In this document: piece by piece, positions 10,793-23,152 of the stretch | How the letters are laid out: each line of letters begins with the position of its first letter | Numbering within the stretch: position 1 is the first letter of the stretch | Assembly (NCBI GenBank): GCA_021464415.1 | Contig: CM038466.1 | Location: 33,634,833 to 33,698,832, forward strand | Direction: 5' to 3' | Source: Lonicera japonica | Lineage: Eukaryota > Streptophyta > Magnoliopsida > Dipsacales > Caprifoliaceae | Length of the DNA: 64,000 bases | The notes under the pieces: generated by a model | What the model saw: the letters and a program-made list of their open reading frames with translations, nothing else | Database searches by the model: none | Told to the model about the DNA's origin: nothing | Program-made: the position numbers and the translations under genes

Positions 10793-11254
10793 GGGTCACC
10801 AATACTTTGACCGATATAAGGCCTTAATGCATGTAGCTAATGAGACCGAGGAAGAACTTGCCCAAGTTGCCGAGGCTAAGAAAACCTCTTCTCAATATAA
10901 GAAGATCACCCCAGCCATCGATCAAGTACAGTCTTACCAAAGCTCAAATCCTCATCAACAAACCAGCTTCCATTATCCACGACAACAAGGGCCGAAAAAT
11001 AGTAACAATAAAAAAAAGCATCGTCTATTTTCATGCCTATCGACTTCGCTAAGTCAAACTTTAGCCACGCTACAAGCTGAGGGTATGCTGCAGCTGCTAG
11101 CTCCTCGTACACCCCCTAACCCAGCCCCCCATGGCTAGAATGCCAATGAACGCTGCACTTACCACCAAGGATTAGGACATAACACTGATAATTGTTGCGC
11201 CCTGAAGCATGCCATCCAAGATTTGATCAACACCAAGAAGATTATCCTTCCTTG
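10793..11254 (+). pseudogene. Gag C-terminal fragment of element B
   Basis: Reading from the LTR edge gives GHQYFDRYKALMHVANETEE, then a Gln/Lys-rich linker and a segment RLFSCLSTSLSQTLATLQAE. This parallels the gag of element C (MGSQVEEELAKKAETDTKKA and FCTLPTTLVKSLELLQKA). After a TAG at about 11137 the same frame gives a zinc-knuckle-like YHQGLGHNTDNCCALKHAIQ and ends near 11254. It is clearly related to but diverged from element C gag. The 5' part of the gene is cut off by insertion of C. Confidence 0.8.
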
Positions 11255-11514
11255 ATGAAAGAATCTTTAAATAGAGGCAGACACCATTAATTTAATTTAC
11301 TTGAAGAATCCTAGAGATAGGGGGAATTGAGAGAGAAAGGGAGCAAAATTATAAGAGTTAAGGGTAGAATGAGGAGTTTTTTTTACCAATGTACCCATTC
11401 ATTTCATTAATAAAATCAATCATTTTTTTTGAGTATCCTAATTCACGTCTGTCTCTGCTTAAACTCAATCCATAAACAATATTCCCGAAAGGACGTTAAA
11501 AAATTGAAAAGCGT
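11255..11514 (+). other. Non-coding stretch after the element B gag fragment
   Basis: AT-rich, no reading frame of note and no recognised domain. It probably marks the site where the pol region is missing. Confidence 0.4.
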
Positions 11515-11945
11515 GCTGAGGGTGCAAGGGGCATACACTGAGAGTGCCAAGGGTATATGCATTAAGGGTATTGACAAGAAGACCTGAGCATCTCCTCAAA
11601 GACTAGCATTTCCATCATCATTCACAAACACTGAGGGTGTCAAGGTTATTGGTACTGAGGGTATCGACAAGCAAACTCAAGCAGTTCCTCAAAGACTAGC
11701 ATTTATATCATCATTCGCAAACACTGAGGGTGCAGAGGGTATATGCATTAAAGGTTTCGATAAGAAGACCAGAACAGCTCCCCGAAGACTAGCCTCACCA
11801 TCATCATTCACACATATTGAGGGTGGCGAGGGTACATCTACTGAGGGTGGCGAGGGTACATCTACTGAGGGTATCGACAAAAAAACCCAAATAACTCCCC
11901 TAAGACTACCCTCTCCATTTATCATTTGTGCTGAGGGTGACTTAA
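11515..11945 (+). repeat. Tandem array 1 of element B 3' UTR, period about 93 bp
   Basis: The marker CTGAGGGTG recurs near 11515, 11631, 11724 and 11817 (last copy ATTGAGGGTG), followed each time by AAGACTAGC and CATCATCATTC. The two central intervals are 93 bp. Shorter subrepeats (GAGGGTACATCTACT) occur at the right end. Confidence 0.8.
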
Positions 11946-12569
11946 CCCACACCATCACAACCCCATGGTCGTCCTATCAGCAGAATCAGAAATTCTACCT
12001 CTGACGAATATTTGTAAGCCTCCTGAGATTGAGGGTAAGAGCAAAAAGCAGTAACGCACATGGACTCGAAGAAGATAACAACTTGTCAAAGATGGAAGCA
12101 TGACGCAAGATCAGCAAAATCTCAAGTCGGCAGCACTCTCCATTTCTCTTATCACCTTACACCCACTCACCAATTGACTGAAAATTAATATTTGTCTTTT
12201 CACTGTTGCTATGTTCTCTGAAAATTGTCGGTCTTGCATGCATGCATCTGCATTTAGGTAATTTCAAGTAGCGTAACATACTCCATAAATCAGGCAACTC
12301 AAGATTCGAAACCTTTTCAAAACCAAGTTTTTAAAATGATGGTGCGATGATTTAAGAAGTATGCGAATACTTGAAATGTAAGGAAGCATTGCATAAGCAT
12401 TTGCATAGTACATACACATGAACACTTGCATAAGTGTACCGCGCACCAGTCCAAGAATACATAGGCACTAAGCTCCATGGCCTACCAGACAGGCTTCACC
12501 ACTGCATCTTGGTATATACCTTGATGATTAGTCACACCACCATCACCGACCAGATAGTCATTATAAGAT

Positions 12570-13165
12570 CGCATGCCTTCCCAAAGAGGCAAATCACTTC
12601 ACAAAGTCTCGCAGAGAGGCGAATCACTTCACATTTTCTCCCAGAGAGGTCAATCATTTCATAAAGTCTCCCAGAGAGGCGAATCACTCCCAGAGAGGTA
12701 AATCATTTCACAAAGTCTCCCAGAGAGGCAAATCACTCCCAGAGAGGTAAATCACTTCACAAAGTCTCCCAGAGAGGCAAATCACTTCACATTTTCTCCC
12801 AGAGAGGTCAATCATTTCACAAAGTCTCCCAGAGAGGTAAATCACTTCACAAAGTCTCCCAGATAGGCGAATCACTTCACATTTTCTCCCAGAGAGGTCA
12901 ATCATTTCACAAAATCTCCCAAAGAGACGAATCACTCCCAGAGAGGTAAATCATTTCACAAAGCCTCCCAGAGAGCCGAATCACTTCACATTTTCTCCCA
13001 GAGAGGTAAATCACTTCACAAAGTCTCCCAGAGAGGCGAATCACTTCATATGTCCTCCCAGAGAGGCGAATCACTTCACAAAGTCTCCCAGAGAGGCAAA
13101 TCACTTCACATTTTCTACCAGAGAGGTAAATCACATCACAAATCCTCCCAAAAAGACAAATCAAA
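12570..13165 (+). repeat. Tandem array 2 of element B 3' UTR, period 30 bp
   Basis: The unit is AATCACTTCACAAAGTCTCC followed by CAGAGAGGCG, 30 bp, in about 20 variants. Some units are shortened to 19 bp (AATCACTCCCAGAGAGGTA). Two unit types, with AAAGTCTCC or TTTTCTCCC, partly alternate, suggesting a higher-order unit of about 60 bp. Open frames through it on the minus strand are artefacts of a period divisible by three. Confidence 0.93.
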
Positions 13166-13490
13166 TCCCAAGCCCTTTCTATAGGCACCTATCCCAAGCC
13201 CTTTCTATAAGCACGAATCCAAAGCCTTTTCTATAGGCACCAATCCAAGCCCTTTCTACAGGCAAATCCAAAGCCCTTTCTACAGGCACCAATTAAATCC
13301 CAAGCCCTTTCTACAGGCACGAATCAAAGCCCTTTCTACAGGCACCAATCCAATCCAAGCCCTTTCCACAAGCACCAATCCAATCCAAGCCCTTTCTACA
13401 GGCACCAATCCAATCCAAACCCTTTTTACAGGCACCAATCTAAGCCCTTTTCACAGGCACATACTAAAACCCTTTCTACAGGCAAACTCA
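13166..13490 (+). repeat. Tandem array 3 of element B 3' UTR, period about 25-31 bp
   Basis: About a dozen copies of AAGCCCTTTCTACAGGCACC followed by a variable AATCC-type spacer. Spacer length differs between copies, so the period is irregular. It starts directly where array 2 ends. Confidence 0.9.
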
Positions 13491-14316
13491 AGTCTTCTCC
13501 AAAACCAAAAAGCCCCCTTTTGAGAGGATATCAGAGAAAGATAGAGAGAAAGATTGGAATGAGAAAATTTCGTAAAAGACGCAGGGAACAAGCCCCAACA
13601 AAAAGGACTTTTGGCCTAACTTCTTCTCGCTCGAGAAGTCTTTAAAATACGCTCCCAAAGGTTCTCGAACCGAAAATCACAAACACAGCACGACGATGTC
13701 AAATACGAACTTCCAAAGTAAACATTCTCAAAATCACAAGGACGATAATGCTCAGAAAACCTGACAAAGTGAGAGAAAACAAAGTGGGTACAAGAAAAAA
13801 TTGAAAGAGTAGAAAAGAGGATAAATCCCACATTGCCAAAAGAAAAGAATATTAGAAAAAGTAGAAAGAAAAAAGATGGCAGCGAGAGCCACACCAAGAG
13901 TGACAGCTAGGCAAAAAAGCCCAGGGCTACGTCTTGGGTGAGGAAGGCTGCTGACCTTGCAAAAAAAAATAAAAATAAATAAATAAATAAGCTGCATCAA
14001 AAAGCTTTCAATCAATTAAGGAGGAATAAGGGCATCAAAAAACAGAAAATGATGCAGGCACAAAAAAATTCTCCTCTCGCGAAGTCAGGAAACAATAAGC
14101 AGAATCACACCCTAGTGACAAGAGAAAAAAATGCCACGGAAGCTGAGCAAGAGGCAAAGTCCAAAATTCATACACAAGGTTCAAGAACAGAAAGAACGTA
14201 ACTCGATCATTTTTCAAGAAGAAAGAGGCCAGCCAAAAGTACTTCTTTTTAAAAAAAAATTAGATCACACCAGAACTCTATCTCTATATCTTCTCAGAGA
14301 CTCTTACCTCCTCAGC
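13491..14316 (+). other. Non-repetitive part of element B 3' UTR
   Basis: About 800 bp between arrays, purine-rich on the plus strand, with A-runs near 13960-13985 and 14250. I see no conserved coding domain. Several short frames on both strands have low-complexity composition. Confidence 0.45.
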
Positions 14317-14545
14317 ATCAACTCTCAACCATTATCCTAGCCAGTTGGAATTCTTATTTCCGTAGCAAATCATCAACCCGCACATCAACCATTATCCAAG
14401 CCAGTAGGAGTTCTCATATCCTCAGCAGATCATCAACTCTCAACCTTTATCCTAGCAAGTAGGAATTCTTATCTCCCCAGCAGGCCATCAATTATTATAC
14501 CATCAATTCTTAGCTAGCATACAATCAATCCTCATATCCCCAGCA
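14317..14545 (+). repeat. Tandem array 4 of element B 3' UTR, period about 68-70 bp
   Basis: Three degenerate copies share CATCAACTCTCAACC, ATTATCC.AGCCAGTAGGA and TTCTTATCTCC.CAGCA. Divergence is higher than in the neighbouring 40-bp array. Confidence 0.65.
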
Positions 14546-14574
14546 AACACCATAATAGAATCACTGACAGAACA

Positions 14575-15640
14575 ATCCCACACAGTCTGTTAAAGTAGGG
14601 CCTCACCCTCTACACGGTTCACATAGTCCGTTAAAGTAGGGGCTCACCCTCTACACGATTCACACAGTCTGTTAAAATAGGGGTTCACCCTCTACACGGT
14701 CATAAGTCCGTTAAAGCAGGGGTTCACCCTCTACACAGTTCACACAGTCCGTTAAAGCAGGGGCTCACCCTCTACACGGTTCACACAATCCGTTAAAGCA
14801 GGGGCTCACCCTCTACACGGTTCACATAAGTCCGTTAAAGCAGGGGCTCACCCTCTACACGGTTAAAGCAGGGCTCACCCTCTACACGGTTCACAAGTCT
14901 GTTAAAGCAGAAGCTCACCCTCTACACGGTTCACAAGCCCGTTAAGGCAGAAGATCACCTTCTACACGGTACGCAAGTCCGTTAAGGCAGGGAATCGCCG
15001 TCTACACGGCTCACAAGCCCGTTAAGGCAGGGGATCGCCCTCTACACGGCACACAAGCCCGTTAAGGCAGGGGATCGCCCTCTACACGGCACACAAGCCC
15101 GTTAAGGCAGGGAATCGCCCTCTACACGGCCCACAAGCTCGTTAAGGCACGGAATCGCCCTCTACACGGCCCACAAGCCCGTTAAGGCAGGGAATCCCCC
15201 TCTACAAGGTTCACAAGCCTGTTAAGGCAGGGAATCCCCCTCTACACGGTTCACAAGCCCGTTAAGATAGGGAATCGCCCTCTACACGGCACACAAGCCC
15301 GTTAAGGCAGGGGATCGCCCTCTACACGGCACACAAACCCGTTAAGGCAGGGGATTGCCCTCTACACGGCCCACAAGCCCGTTAAGGCAGGGATTCGCCC
15401 TCTACACGGCACACAAGCCCGTTAAGATAGGGGATCACCCTCTACACGGCACACAAGCCCGTTAAGGCAGGAAATCACTCTCTACACGGCACAGATGCCC
15501 GTTAAGGCAGGGAATCGCCCTCTACACGGCCCACAAGCTCGTTAAAGCAGGGGATCACCCTCTACACGGCTCATAATTTCGCTAAAGCAGGGCTCACCCT
15601 CTATGCGACTATCACACTTCACTAAAGCAGGGGGCTCACC
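14575..15640 (+). repeat. Tandem array 5 of element B 3' UTR, period 40 bp
   Basis: The unit is GTTAAGGCAGGGAATCGCCC followed by TCTACACGGCACACAAGCCC, 40 bp, in about 26 copies. The central copies (14980-15540) are very similar and exactly in register. The flanks drift to GTTAAAGCAGGGGCTCACCC-type units, the expected pattern of homogenisation from the middle. This is the largest array and has satellite-like structure. Confidence 0.96.
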
Positions 15641-15839
15641 CCTCTATGTGGATCACACATCACAGCAAGGCACAAGATATGTTTCAAACATTGCCCATCC
15701 ATCCCAAGAAGAGAGATAAGCGGCATAGCATGGCATCATTTGCATTGCATTGTTTGCAAAATATCACTTGTGATTCATGCGAGTGCCGTAAAATGATGTG
15801 TTCTAGTTATCGTCCTGGTTTCTTTGCTTCACAAAGAAC

Positions 15840-15855
15840 TTAGGCCGAGAGGGTC
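15840..15855 (+). other. Polypurine tract candidate of element B
   Basis: Mostly purine sequence TTAGGCCGAGAGGGTC directly precedes the 3' LTR start at 15856, the position required for plus-strand priming. It is interrupted by pyrimidines, so it is imperfect. Confidence 0.45.
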
Positions 15856-17904
15856 TGTGAACACCTCATTTTGCGACCCCCGCAAGAATCCTGATCTTTA
15901 AAGAAATAAGCACGCATGAATGCACGAGCATTCCTAGATGCATATATTATGTACATGTGATACAGATCAAAGAAAAAAGCCAAAAGGATACCGAATGAGA
16001 AGTTACAGAATTATCGAAAATTGTCGGAATTGAAAACCGTCAAAACTCTAGGAAATTTGTGAAAGGAGAGTTACAGATTTCGGATCATCCTAAAACTTTG
16101 AGAGTTGTTATACATTACCATAAGGAGTAGCATACTCAAAAATCAGCTCAATCCAATGGTCGGATCTCCGAAAATTCAGAAAATCTTGAGTTTATTTTGG
16201 GTGATCAAATGGAGGTCTTCTCGAAGTTAAAATGGTTTGAAGTTTGGTCAGTAGATAGGCCTTATTGTGGGGAAGAACATATTCAAAATTCAGCTTTGTC
16301 GGACATGGGATCATCAAGAATCAATTTGTCTATCGTGCAATTCTAGTCGAAATGTCCTTCGTAGCAAATTAACATTAATAGTGGCCTTTCTGAATTCTGA
16401 TCAACCTCAAATTTGGACACAAGCTAGAAAACATTTGGAGGGAAAACATATCCAACATTCAGGAAAATCCAACGGTTGGAAGTTCAATTGTCGAGATTGT
16501 TGTACGCAAGTACGTTTCTTACGCGAGAACAAACTCTTTGTACCAAGCCAACGATACCGAGTCCTTCCCGAACTCCGATCGTCTCTAATTTTTTACAGAG
16601 TTTAGAATACTTATATTTTCAATACATATCCAAAAATCAGAGTGATCCAACGGTTATAACTTGACTTATCGTACAAACAAGTGACCTTGTCCACAACAAC
16701 TACATTTCCTACGCGGAAACAAACTCTTTGTACCAATCAAAGCAAAAGGGAACCTTCCCGAAATCTGATCAACCTGAACTTTTGATTCAATCTGTAAGAC
16801 TTCTATTCCCAACACATATCCAAAAATCAGGATGATCCAACAGTGGAAAGATTTCGCGATATGCTCCAAGAGTCCTAGTTGCAATCTCTTTTCTTGCTCT
16901 CCAAGTATTTTTTCAACTATAAATAGACCCCCCCCCCTCCATTCATTATTTTCATCAACAATCAAGGGAATTTCGTGGTACACACCAAGAGACCCTTATT
17001 CTCTCCCTCCAAGAGAGCTCAGGTATAATTTTATCTCTCTTTTTTTATTTATTCGTCAGTTTTATAATTCATATTCTTGTCTGCATAATTTTTATCACTT
17101 GATAGCTTTTCAAAACCCCTTTTCAAATTGTTTTTCAAAACCAAAGGCGTATAATAAACCCTAATCCAATTCCAAAATAGTATTATTACTTTCTTACTTT
17201 TCCAAAAGTCCGGATTAGCGGTATCGTTATACGAAAGAATGGATAATTGCTACATATTAAATCTAACTCATAGATTACGGTGTGTATGCGATAAACACTC
17301 GATTATGAGAGCACTAGTGCCATCTATACCGGTTTAATCAACAGACTTTGGTATACGATCGGTCAACTAGCCTCATATTACATCAAATATAAGATTCCAC
17401 ATTGAATCAGTTTCCGAAAAGCCCAATACTTTACAAAATCACTTGTTTCATTGTATCTACTATTGTCAAACTCTCTTTTTCAAATCACACACACACACAC
17501 TTATTTTTAAAATCATGGGCGAACTAGGAAACACATCGTTTTCATCCCATCCCCAAAATCTCGATTTCTAAGGCAAGCACGAAAAACTGTAAAGTAATAG
17601 CAATAGCATGCAATTACTGAATTATAACACACACATATCCTACTCAAGAGACCGAAAGGGCGAATTGGGTGCCTAACACCTTCCCGATTCGTAACTTAGT
17701 CCCCGAACCTTCGAATCAAGTGGTTTCGCATACATTGTGTATAAAAGGATATTTAGTCCATAAATACGTCTCTTTTACACTAACCTTTTGTTTGTTTAGT
17801 AAAACAAACTGGCGACTCTTATTTTTTTCAAAATCAATTTTCAAAGCAACAACGGAATCGCCGCCCACGAGGACCCCCGGGCGTCGAGAACGCGGGTTCT
17901 CACA
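15856..17904 (+). mobile_element. 3' LTR of element B (2049 bp)
   Basis: It starts TGTGAACACC at 15856 and ends GGTTCTCACA at 17904. Sequence next to the 5' edge (GCGACCCCCGCAAG) and 3' edge (GAGAACGCGGGTTCTCACA) resembles LTR ends of element C, consistent with a related family. U3 has degenerate internal repeats of about 180-200 bp sharing CATATCCAAAAATCAG and TGATCCAACGGTT. A TATA box lies at 16918. The right flank is LTR sequence of element A. Confidence 0.88.
16918..16925 (+). promoter_or_regulatory. TATA box of the element B LTR
   Basis: TATAAATA is followed by a run of C and pyrimidine-rich sequence, about 1060 bp into the LTR. Position and orientation fit a U3/R promoter. Confidence 0.6.
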
Positions 17905-20285
17905 GTAAGAAATATATATATATAAGAATCCATTGGCTAGTTTATAAAACGTGGCATCTTAATTGTATCATCTAAAAACCTCTCGTTATTTCTTGGCGAT
18001 CATCTCAACAACTCGCAACAATCCAAGCGTCCGCCAGGTCTGCATTTCGTGGCTTTTCACCACCGCGGCAGCAAAGCCTCTCGTTCGTTTCCGTGCACGA
18101 TTTTGGGTCTTTCACCCAGGGGCACTTAGTCCCAACTTACGGCCCCAACCTTTAGAGACCAACATGGGACCTACCATGGACTAGTGTAATAACACATATA
18201 TTTATATATGCAACTGTGTATCAGATCAACCGATGAACCACTGTGTCAAATAACTAATATAACGGTTCATATCGAACCCATAAACTAGCCAATCAGAACA
18301 AAAGTGATGAAAAGCTATTTTTATTTCAAACATATACTTAATACACCCAAACTTGTATAAAGATTCTAATTATCGCTTACGAAAGCACAGAATATCATAA
18401 ATCTATATGTTTGGCTCAAAGATACGTTCAACATATATATACATCTAGAATACAGGTATATACACATATATATATATATATATCCAATCGTGTCCCTCCA
18501 CGATGATTCATAAATCACGTAGCCACTAAGGCTATACGCAATGAGGAAATCACCAAATGGTATGTTGTGGGGCCCAAATCCATGTAAATATATATACATA
18601 TATATATTAAACGTCAAACAACGCATAAGAAATCTCAGTCATATTTAAATAATAGAACCTTGTCAAACTTACATAAACCATGAATATATGTATATTCCAA
18701 CATATATGGTTATGGTTCATATGTATATATATATATAGCTAGTGAGTATATACATATATATATACCGCATATCAAAAGGTTGTATCTATGTTGTACTTAA
18801 ACTCACTTCGCCCAGTCTGTTAACTATTAACTTAATAAAGAATACCATCCGTATGGGGAGTTTCATAGAGTGTCATCACATAGGCTCCAAGTCGGGTATA
18901 ATATATTTTATAAGCTTTGAGTTCAATATAAACTTCCCCATATGTTTACTATACTTAGTTTACTCAAAATAAATTTATAAATCTGCCCAGTATAGTTACG
19001 GACTAGCGAGTAGTTAGCAAATCTTATAAATAAGAGGATAATAGTCAAAGTACAACAATAACATGGCAAACACAAGTAATTATACCCACATCATACTTTT
19101 AATTCTATATAACTTTGATATATATATATATCAAAGTTACTACTCGCTATCGTACTCTCATAAGTGGGTCGTATGCAAACCATGCTTAAAACTCATGTAT
19201 AATTAGGGCTTTAGGTATAAAAGATATAATTAAATTATAAATGACGCAAATCAACCAAATAATCAAAGCAAAACAGCCCTAACCCCCATGAATGTAATTT
19301 TCGAAATAAAGTGCAAAACCCCAAATTTTGGTTTGGTTCAAATTAAATTATGCATAACATCTTGAAAAGAAGCTTGCATACTAGTGTTCCCACCTATTGA
19401 GGGTTAATCCCTCAAAAAATCGCACCAGAGACGAGCCGGGTCGAGTGAATCAAAAGCTATCCCATTTCATCCATGGAAGAGGTGAAGGTGATGAAGGAGA
19501 AGATGAATAGTGTTTGGAGATGGTGAGTAATGATGAAGCTCGATCATCATCTCGGATCATCCGCAAAACCCCCCAAAATCTCCAGCCCTTTCTCTCTCTA
19601 GGAGCTCTTGGATGTTGGTGATGAAATGAGAAAGAAGAGAAGATATACGTACATATATATTGATGTTCCCATTTTCGTGCACTGTTCACCCGTGTGGGAC
19701 TTGCGGCGTTGAACTTTGGACGTCCATAACTTCTTACTCGGATGTCCGATTGAGGTTATCTTTATGTTCACGAAAAGCTTATTCGGAGCTCTACAACTTC
19801 CTAAGAGGAAGTGTCCCCATTCTGGATAGATAATTTTCAGTAATTCAATAAAGTCAGCATTTTAATGTTACCGAATGAACAACTGATAGCGACTGGCCTA
19901 TTTTGCGCTCAATTTTGACCTGGCAGAAGTCCGAATTTGCCTTTGGCCGAAACATAAAAGTTGTAGATTGCTTAAAAATCTAGAGTATGTAGTAAACGAA
20001 AACTCAATCTGATGAGGAACGAAAGAGTTACGCTTCCTCCAAGTTAACCAAAAATTATGAATTCGAGTAAATTGAAAACTTGCAATCTACATCCCGATTT
20101 CGACTCGAACCACCTGAAATGACTTATGGTTATTCTAACATACTTAAATATATTAATGTATCTATTTGGGAGTTTTCGAGCCATTCCGATCCTTTCGGAG
20201 CAAAATATGGCTATCCAAAGTCCACGTTTGCCTTACATGCGACTTGTATCGCGATTTTCGATAAATAGAGACACGGGGTGTTACA
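17905..20285 (-). mobile_element. 3' LTR of element A, truncated by element B
   Basis: On the minus strand it starts TGTAACACCCCGTGTCTC at 20285 and continues to 17905, where element B interrupts it. Position 17905 corresponds to about 23889 in the other LTR, so about 740 bp is missing here and should lie left of element B. (TA)n and ATATAC tracts are shared with the other LTR. Confidence 0.88.
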
Positions 20286-20301
20286 ATCTCCCCTCCTTAA
20301 G
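20286..20301 (-). other. Polypurine tract of element A
   Basis: The minus strand reads CTTAAGGAGGGGAGAT immediately before the LTR start TGTAACACC. It is typical in position and composition. Confidence 0.75.
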
Positions 20302-23138
20302 AAATTTTGTTCTCAAAATTCTAACACAATAATTATGAGAACATGGTACATTCAGTTTCTGAGTTCTCACTCTATCTCCCCTCTTTAAGAAAGAGAGCCA
20401 TAATTGCAACTGAAATGGATTTTAAACTCATGGATTAAAACAAGAGGAATAATCTTGTTGGACAATAAAGAAGAAAGACCACATAATTCAGTTATCTAAT
20501 TCATTCTTTTTCACAGACAACAACCTCTTCAAAAGTCTCAATGGGAGGAGATACTGATTGAACACAAGGGTTTTTCACCGGCCGATTCACATAAACGAAG
20601 TAGCTGAAGATAGAACTTATTTTCAATACTTCTCTCCCTCATCTAATTTATCGAGCAGTGCATCGATCTCATCCTCATTAACCTGGTCCTTAACCACCAC
20701 GTTCTTCAAGAGAGTTTTCAGCTGTGAGTGTCCATATAAGCAATTCCATCAGAACTTATCTTGAATCATTTATCGAGCTTCTCTCACTTAAAAATCTCGT
20801 GTTTTAACACACGGTTAATATTGAGAAACATGGCAAGGTCAACGAATCCAGGGAACTATTCATAAAATCACCTTGTAATAGTGAAGAACCTTGCTCGTCA
20901 TTTCCTGAAGATCTTAAATAACAGTTGCCTTCCTTATGAAATCATCATCTTTCAGCAAAGTGCTCTCTACCCACTCGTAGAACTCGTCGTCCATACACTA
21001 CTTTAGAATTTTCTTTGACTCGACATAGACATTCTACTCAAAATCCGCCTCTTAATGGCTTTAGAAGTTTTCAACTTAAGAAACTTAGGATGATTATTTC
21101 AAAATACGGGGACAATTACGCTAGCGAATGTATTACTTCCTTGAAGGCTGTTCTTAGCTTAGGCAATTTATGTACTAGACATGTAATTAGATTTTACCTT
21201 GTCCCTTCCAAAGGCAATGAATGTATGTCTCGGTGAATTTCGCTGAGGAATCCCATACGCATAAAACAAAACAAACAAAATATGGTAATTTACTCTAGTC
21301 ACGATCTTAGGAGGTTCCACAGTTTTCGAGGGTGTAACTCATGCTTACCATGATAATTCCAACAACTTCTTGAGCCAGGACAAGTCTTGACCTATATGTA
21401 AATATGAGACAGAGGAGAAATGGCTATGGTAACTAGGTCTTCCTCTCGTGGTCAAGTGTTGACTCCCCATTCCAAAGGGTTTGACAGGGACTTAATATCG
21501 ATAAGGTTTAAATCTGGAATACTGCTTCAGTCTCCAATCAAGAATCAAAAGTGGGATACAAAAGCCTCACACTTGAAATATTGAACTAATCATTATCTCA
21601 TTTCTTGTCATGGGTATGAAAACTTCTACCAAGACTCCAAGCATATATGCCACCATAAACAAATGTCCACAGGGGGAGGTGAAAACAATTCTCAAAGTAC
21701 TCATTTCGTAGGTGCTAACGGTGTAAAGGCCAAACAATAGCCCGCTTCATCTCTCAGAAGCGTTATACTTTCCTATTCTGAGGAAAGTTCTGAAAACATG
21801 GTTCACTCAACCACAACTGTCAAGATTTCCAAGAGGATTCACTTCTAACCCATTTTTAAATAGAATCCTTAAAGTCTAGATACGATATACTAAACAAACA
21901 TAAGGAAACTTTGAAAGATTTGTCACCCTGATCTTGAATCGACAAGTCGACGAGCTTTTGTTGCGTTACTCTGATAGGTCCACCTAACCAAAAAGGAACG
22001 AAAATCTCACTTCAAAAGAATTCGTGGTGTGCTTCTATCACAGTGGAAGAATGAGCTTGCGAACTAGTAAAAGTGTGACACACCTCGAGGATACTACTGA
22101 GGATTTTCTCCCTTCACCGTAAGGAACCAAGTATTTAATAGATACATCAAATACAATGGTTGTTAAGAAGTTCTCTCGTCTTCCATGCGAACTTACTTAG
22201 TTGGAAAAATAAGAATTAGATTTAGGAAAAATGAATAGACCAGTCTCAAAGGAAAACACGTTGGGTAAATCATATCACATTATATGTCTTATACTCTGAG
22301 GAAATGACAGATATAGGAACTTACGAGGCACTAGAACCATTAAGGAGGTCCACGCATCATTTACATCGACTATGCCTCTTGAGATAGAGTATATCTATAT
22401 ATACATGACCAGACTTGGTCATTCTCCTTTCATTCAAGTTAGTTATTAAGAAAGTTTCCTCGCCTCCAAAATTGGAAGTAGCCTTTCGACGTAGGTGGTC
22501 TCTTAAGTTAGGCGATCCTTAATATAATATGAAAGTCCTCCCGTATCAGAAGAATCGGGATAGAAATAAGCCTCAGAGTCTAACTTTGCAACTAAATTAA
22601 CAGACTTAAGCGCGGTCGTACGGACAAGGAGAAGAACGAGCAACCGCATACTAGGTTTACCCCCATGAGAGTCGAAGAAAAAACAATGGGTAAACGCAAG
22701 GAATGGGACTTTAGCAGCCACTATGATATGAGTATACCACGTTCTAGCCTCAGCCAGCAATAGTGGACCGACGATTTATAAGATAGTCAACCGTTGGCTG
22801 GCGGATGACTATAACATAATTCATCAGTCGCTTTTTGCTCATTTAGTAGCAGAACTAATCCCGAGTACAAGACTATACGTATAACAGATGAAGTAAGAGT
22901 CAATAACTAAAATAGTTTGCAAGGGAGGCCAAAAGAAAATCTCATAGCATAACATTGTGGATGGACGTAGCCAAGGCAAGCTAACATCTTATTTCACAAT
23001 GTCTCCCATTTTCCAAATATCCTAACGGTAGAATCTTATCACACGAGAGCGTATCGATTATACGATGGATACCCGTCACATTCACACCATAGTTTAGGAT
23101 CTACCCTTGAACCCCGTGAAGAAATACCAAACCTATAC
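20302..23138 (-). other. Internal domain of element A without recognised genes
   Basis: Open frames do not exceed about 85 codons and show no gag or pol motifs. The minus strand near 20740-20630 gives a short frame ending NEDEIDALLDKLDEGEKY before a stop, possibly a relic of coding sequence. A minus frame at 22760-22503 (85 codons, start MLAEARTWYTH) has no recognised domain. I see no tandem repeats. Confidence 0.55.
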
Positions 23139-23149
23139 CTCTGATACCA
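23139..23149 (-). other. Primer binding site of element A, initiator tRNA-Met type
   Basis: The minus strand reads TGGTATCAGAG three bases after the LTR end GGCGTCACA. It matches the standard plant primer site complementary to initiator methionine tRNA for its first 11 bases, then diverges. Confidence 0.82.
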
Positions 23150-23152
23150 ACT

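Larger units (their letters stand above)
10793..17904 (+). mobile_element. Element B: Tat-like LTR retrotransposon remnant, split by element C
   Basis: Plus-strand order is gag fragment, non-coding region with tandem-repeat arrays, purine-rich tract, 3' LTR. The 5' part should lie on the far side of element C, left of the window. Protease, RT and integrase are absent between gag and the 3' arrays, so the copy is internally deleted or a non-autonomous derivative. Its 3' LTR ends at 17904 inside an LTR of element A, which resumes at 17905 as judged from the intact second LTR. Confidence 0.82.

Noticed and set aside
12708..13188. Open frames on the minus strand with repeated LSGRLCEVI-like peptides
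   Set aside because: They arise because the 30-bp satellite period is divisible by three. No start context, domain or conservation outside the array.
14575..15640. CRISPR-like look of the regular 40-bp repeats
   Set aside because: There are no unique spacers; the whole 40 bp repeats in tandem. The genome is a plant nuclear genome.
18366..18626. An 86-codon minus frame repeated at 24273-24584
   Set aside because: It repeats because both lie in LTRs of element A; it consists of Tyr/Ile-rich codons from (TA)n tracts and differs in length between copies.
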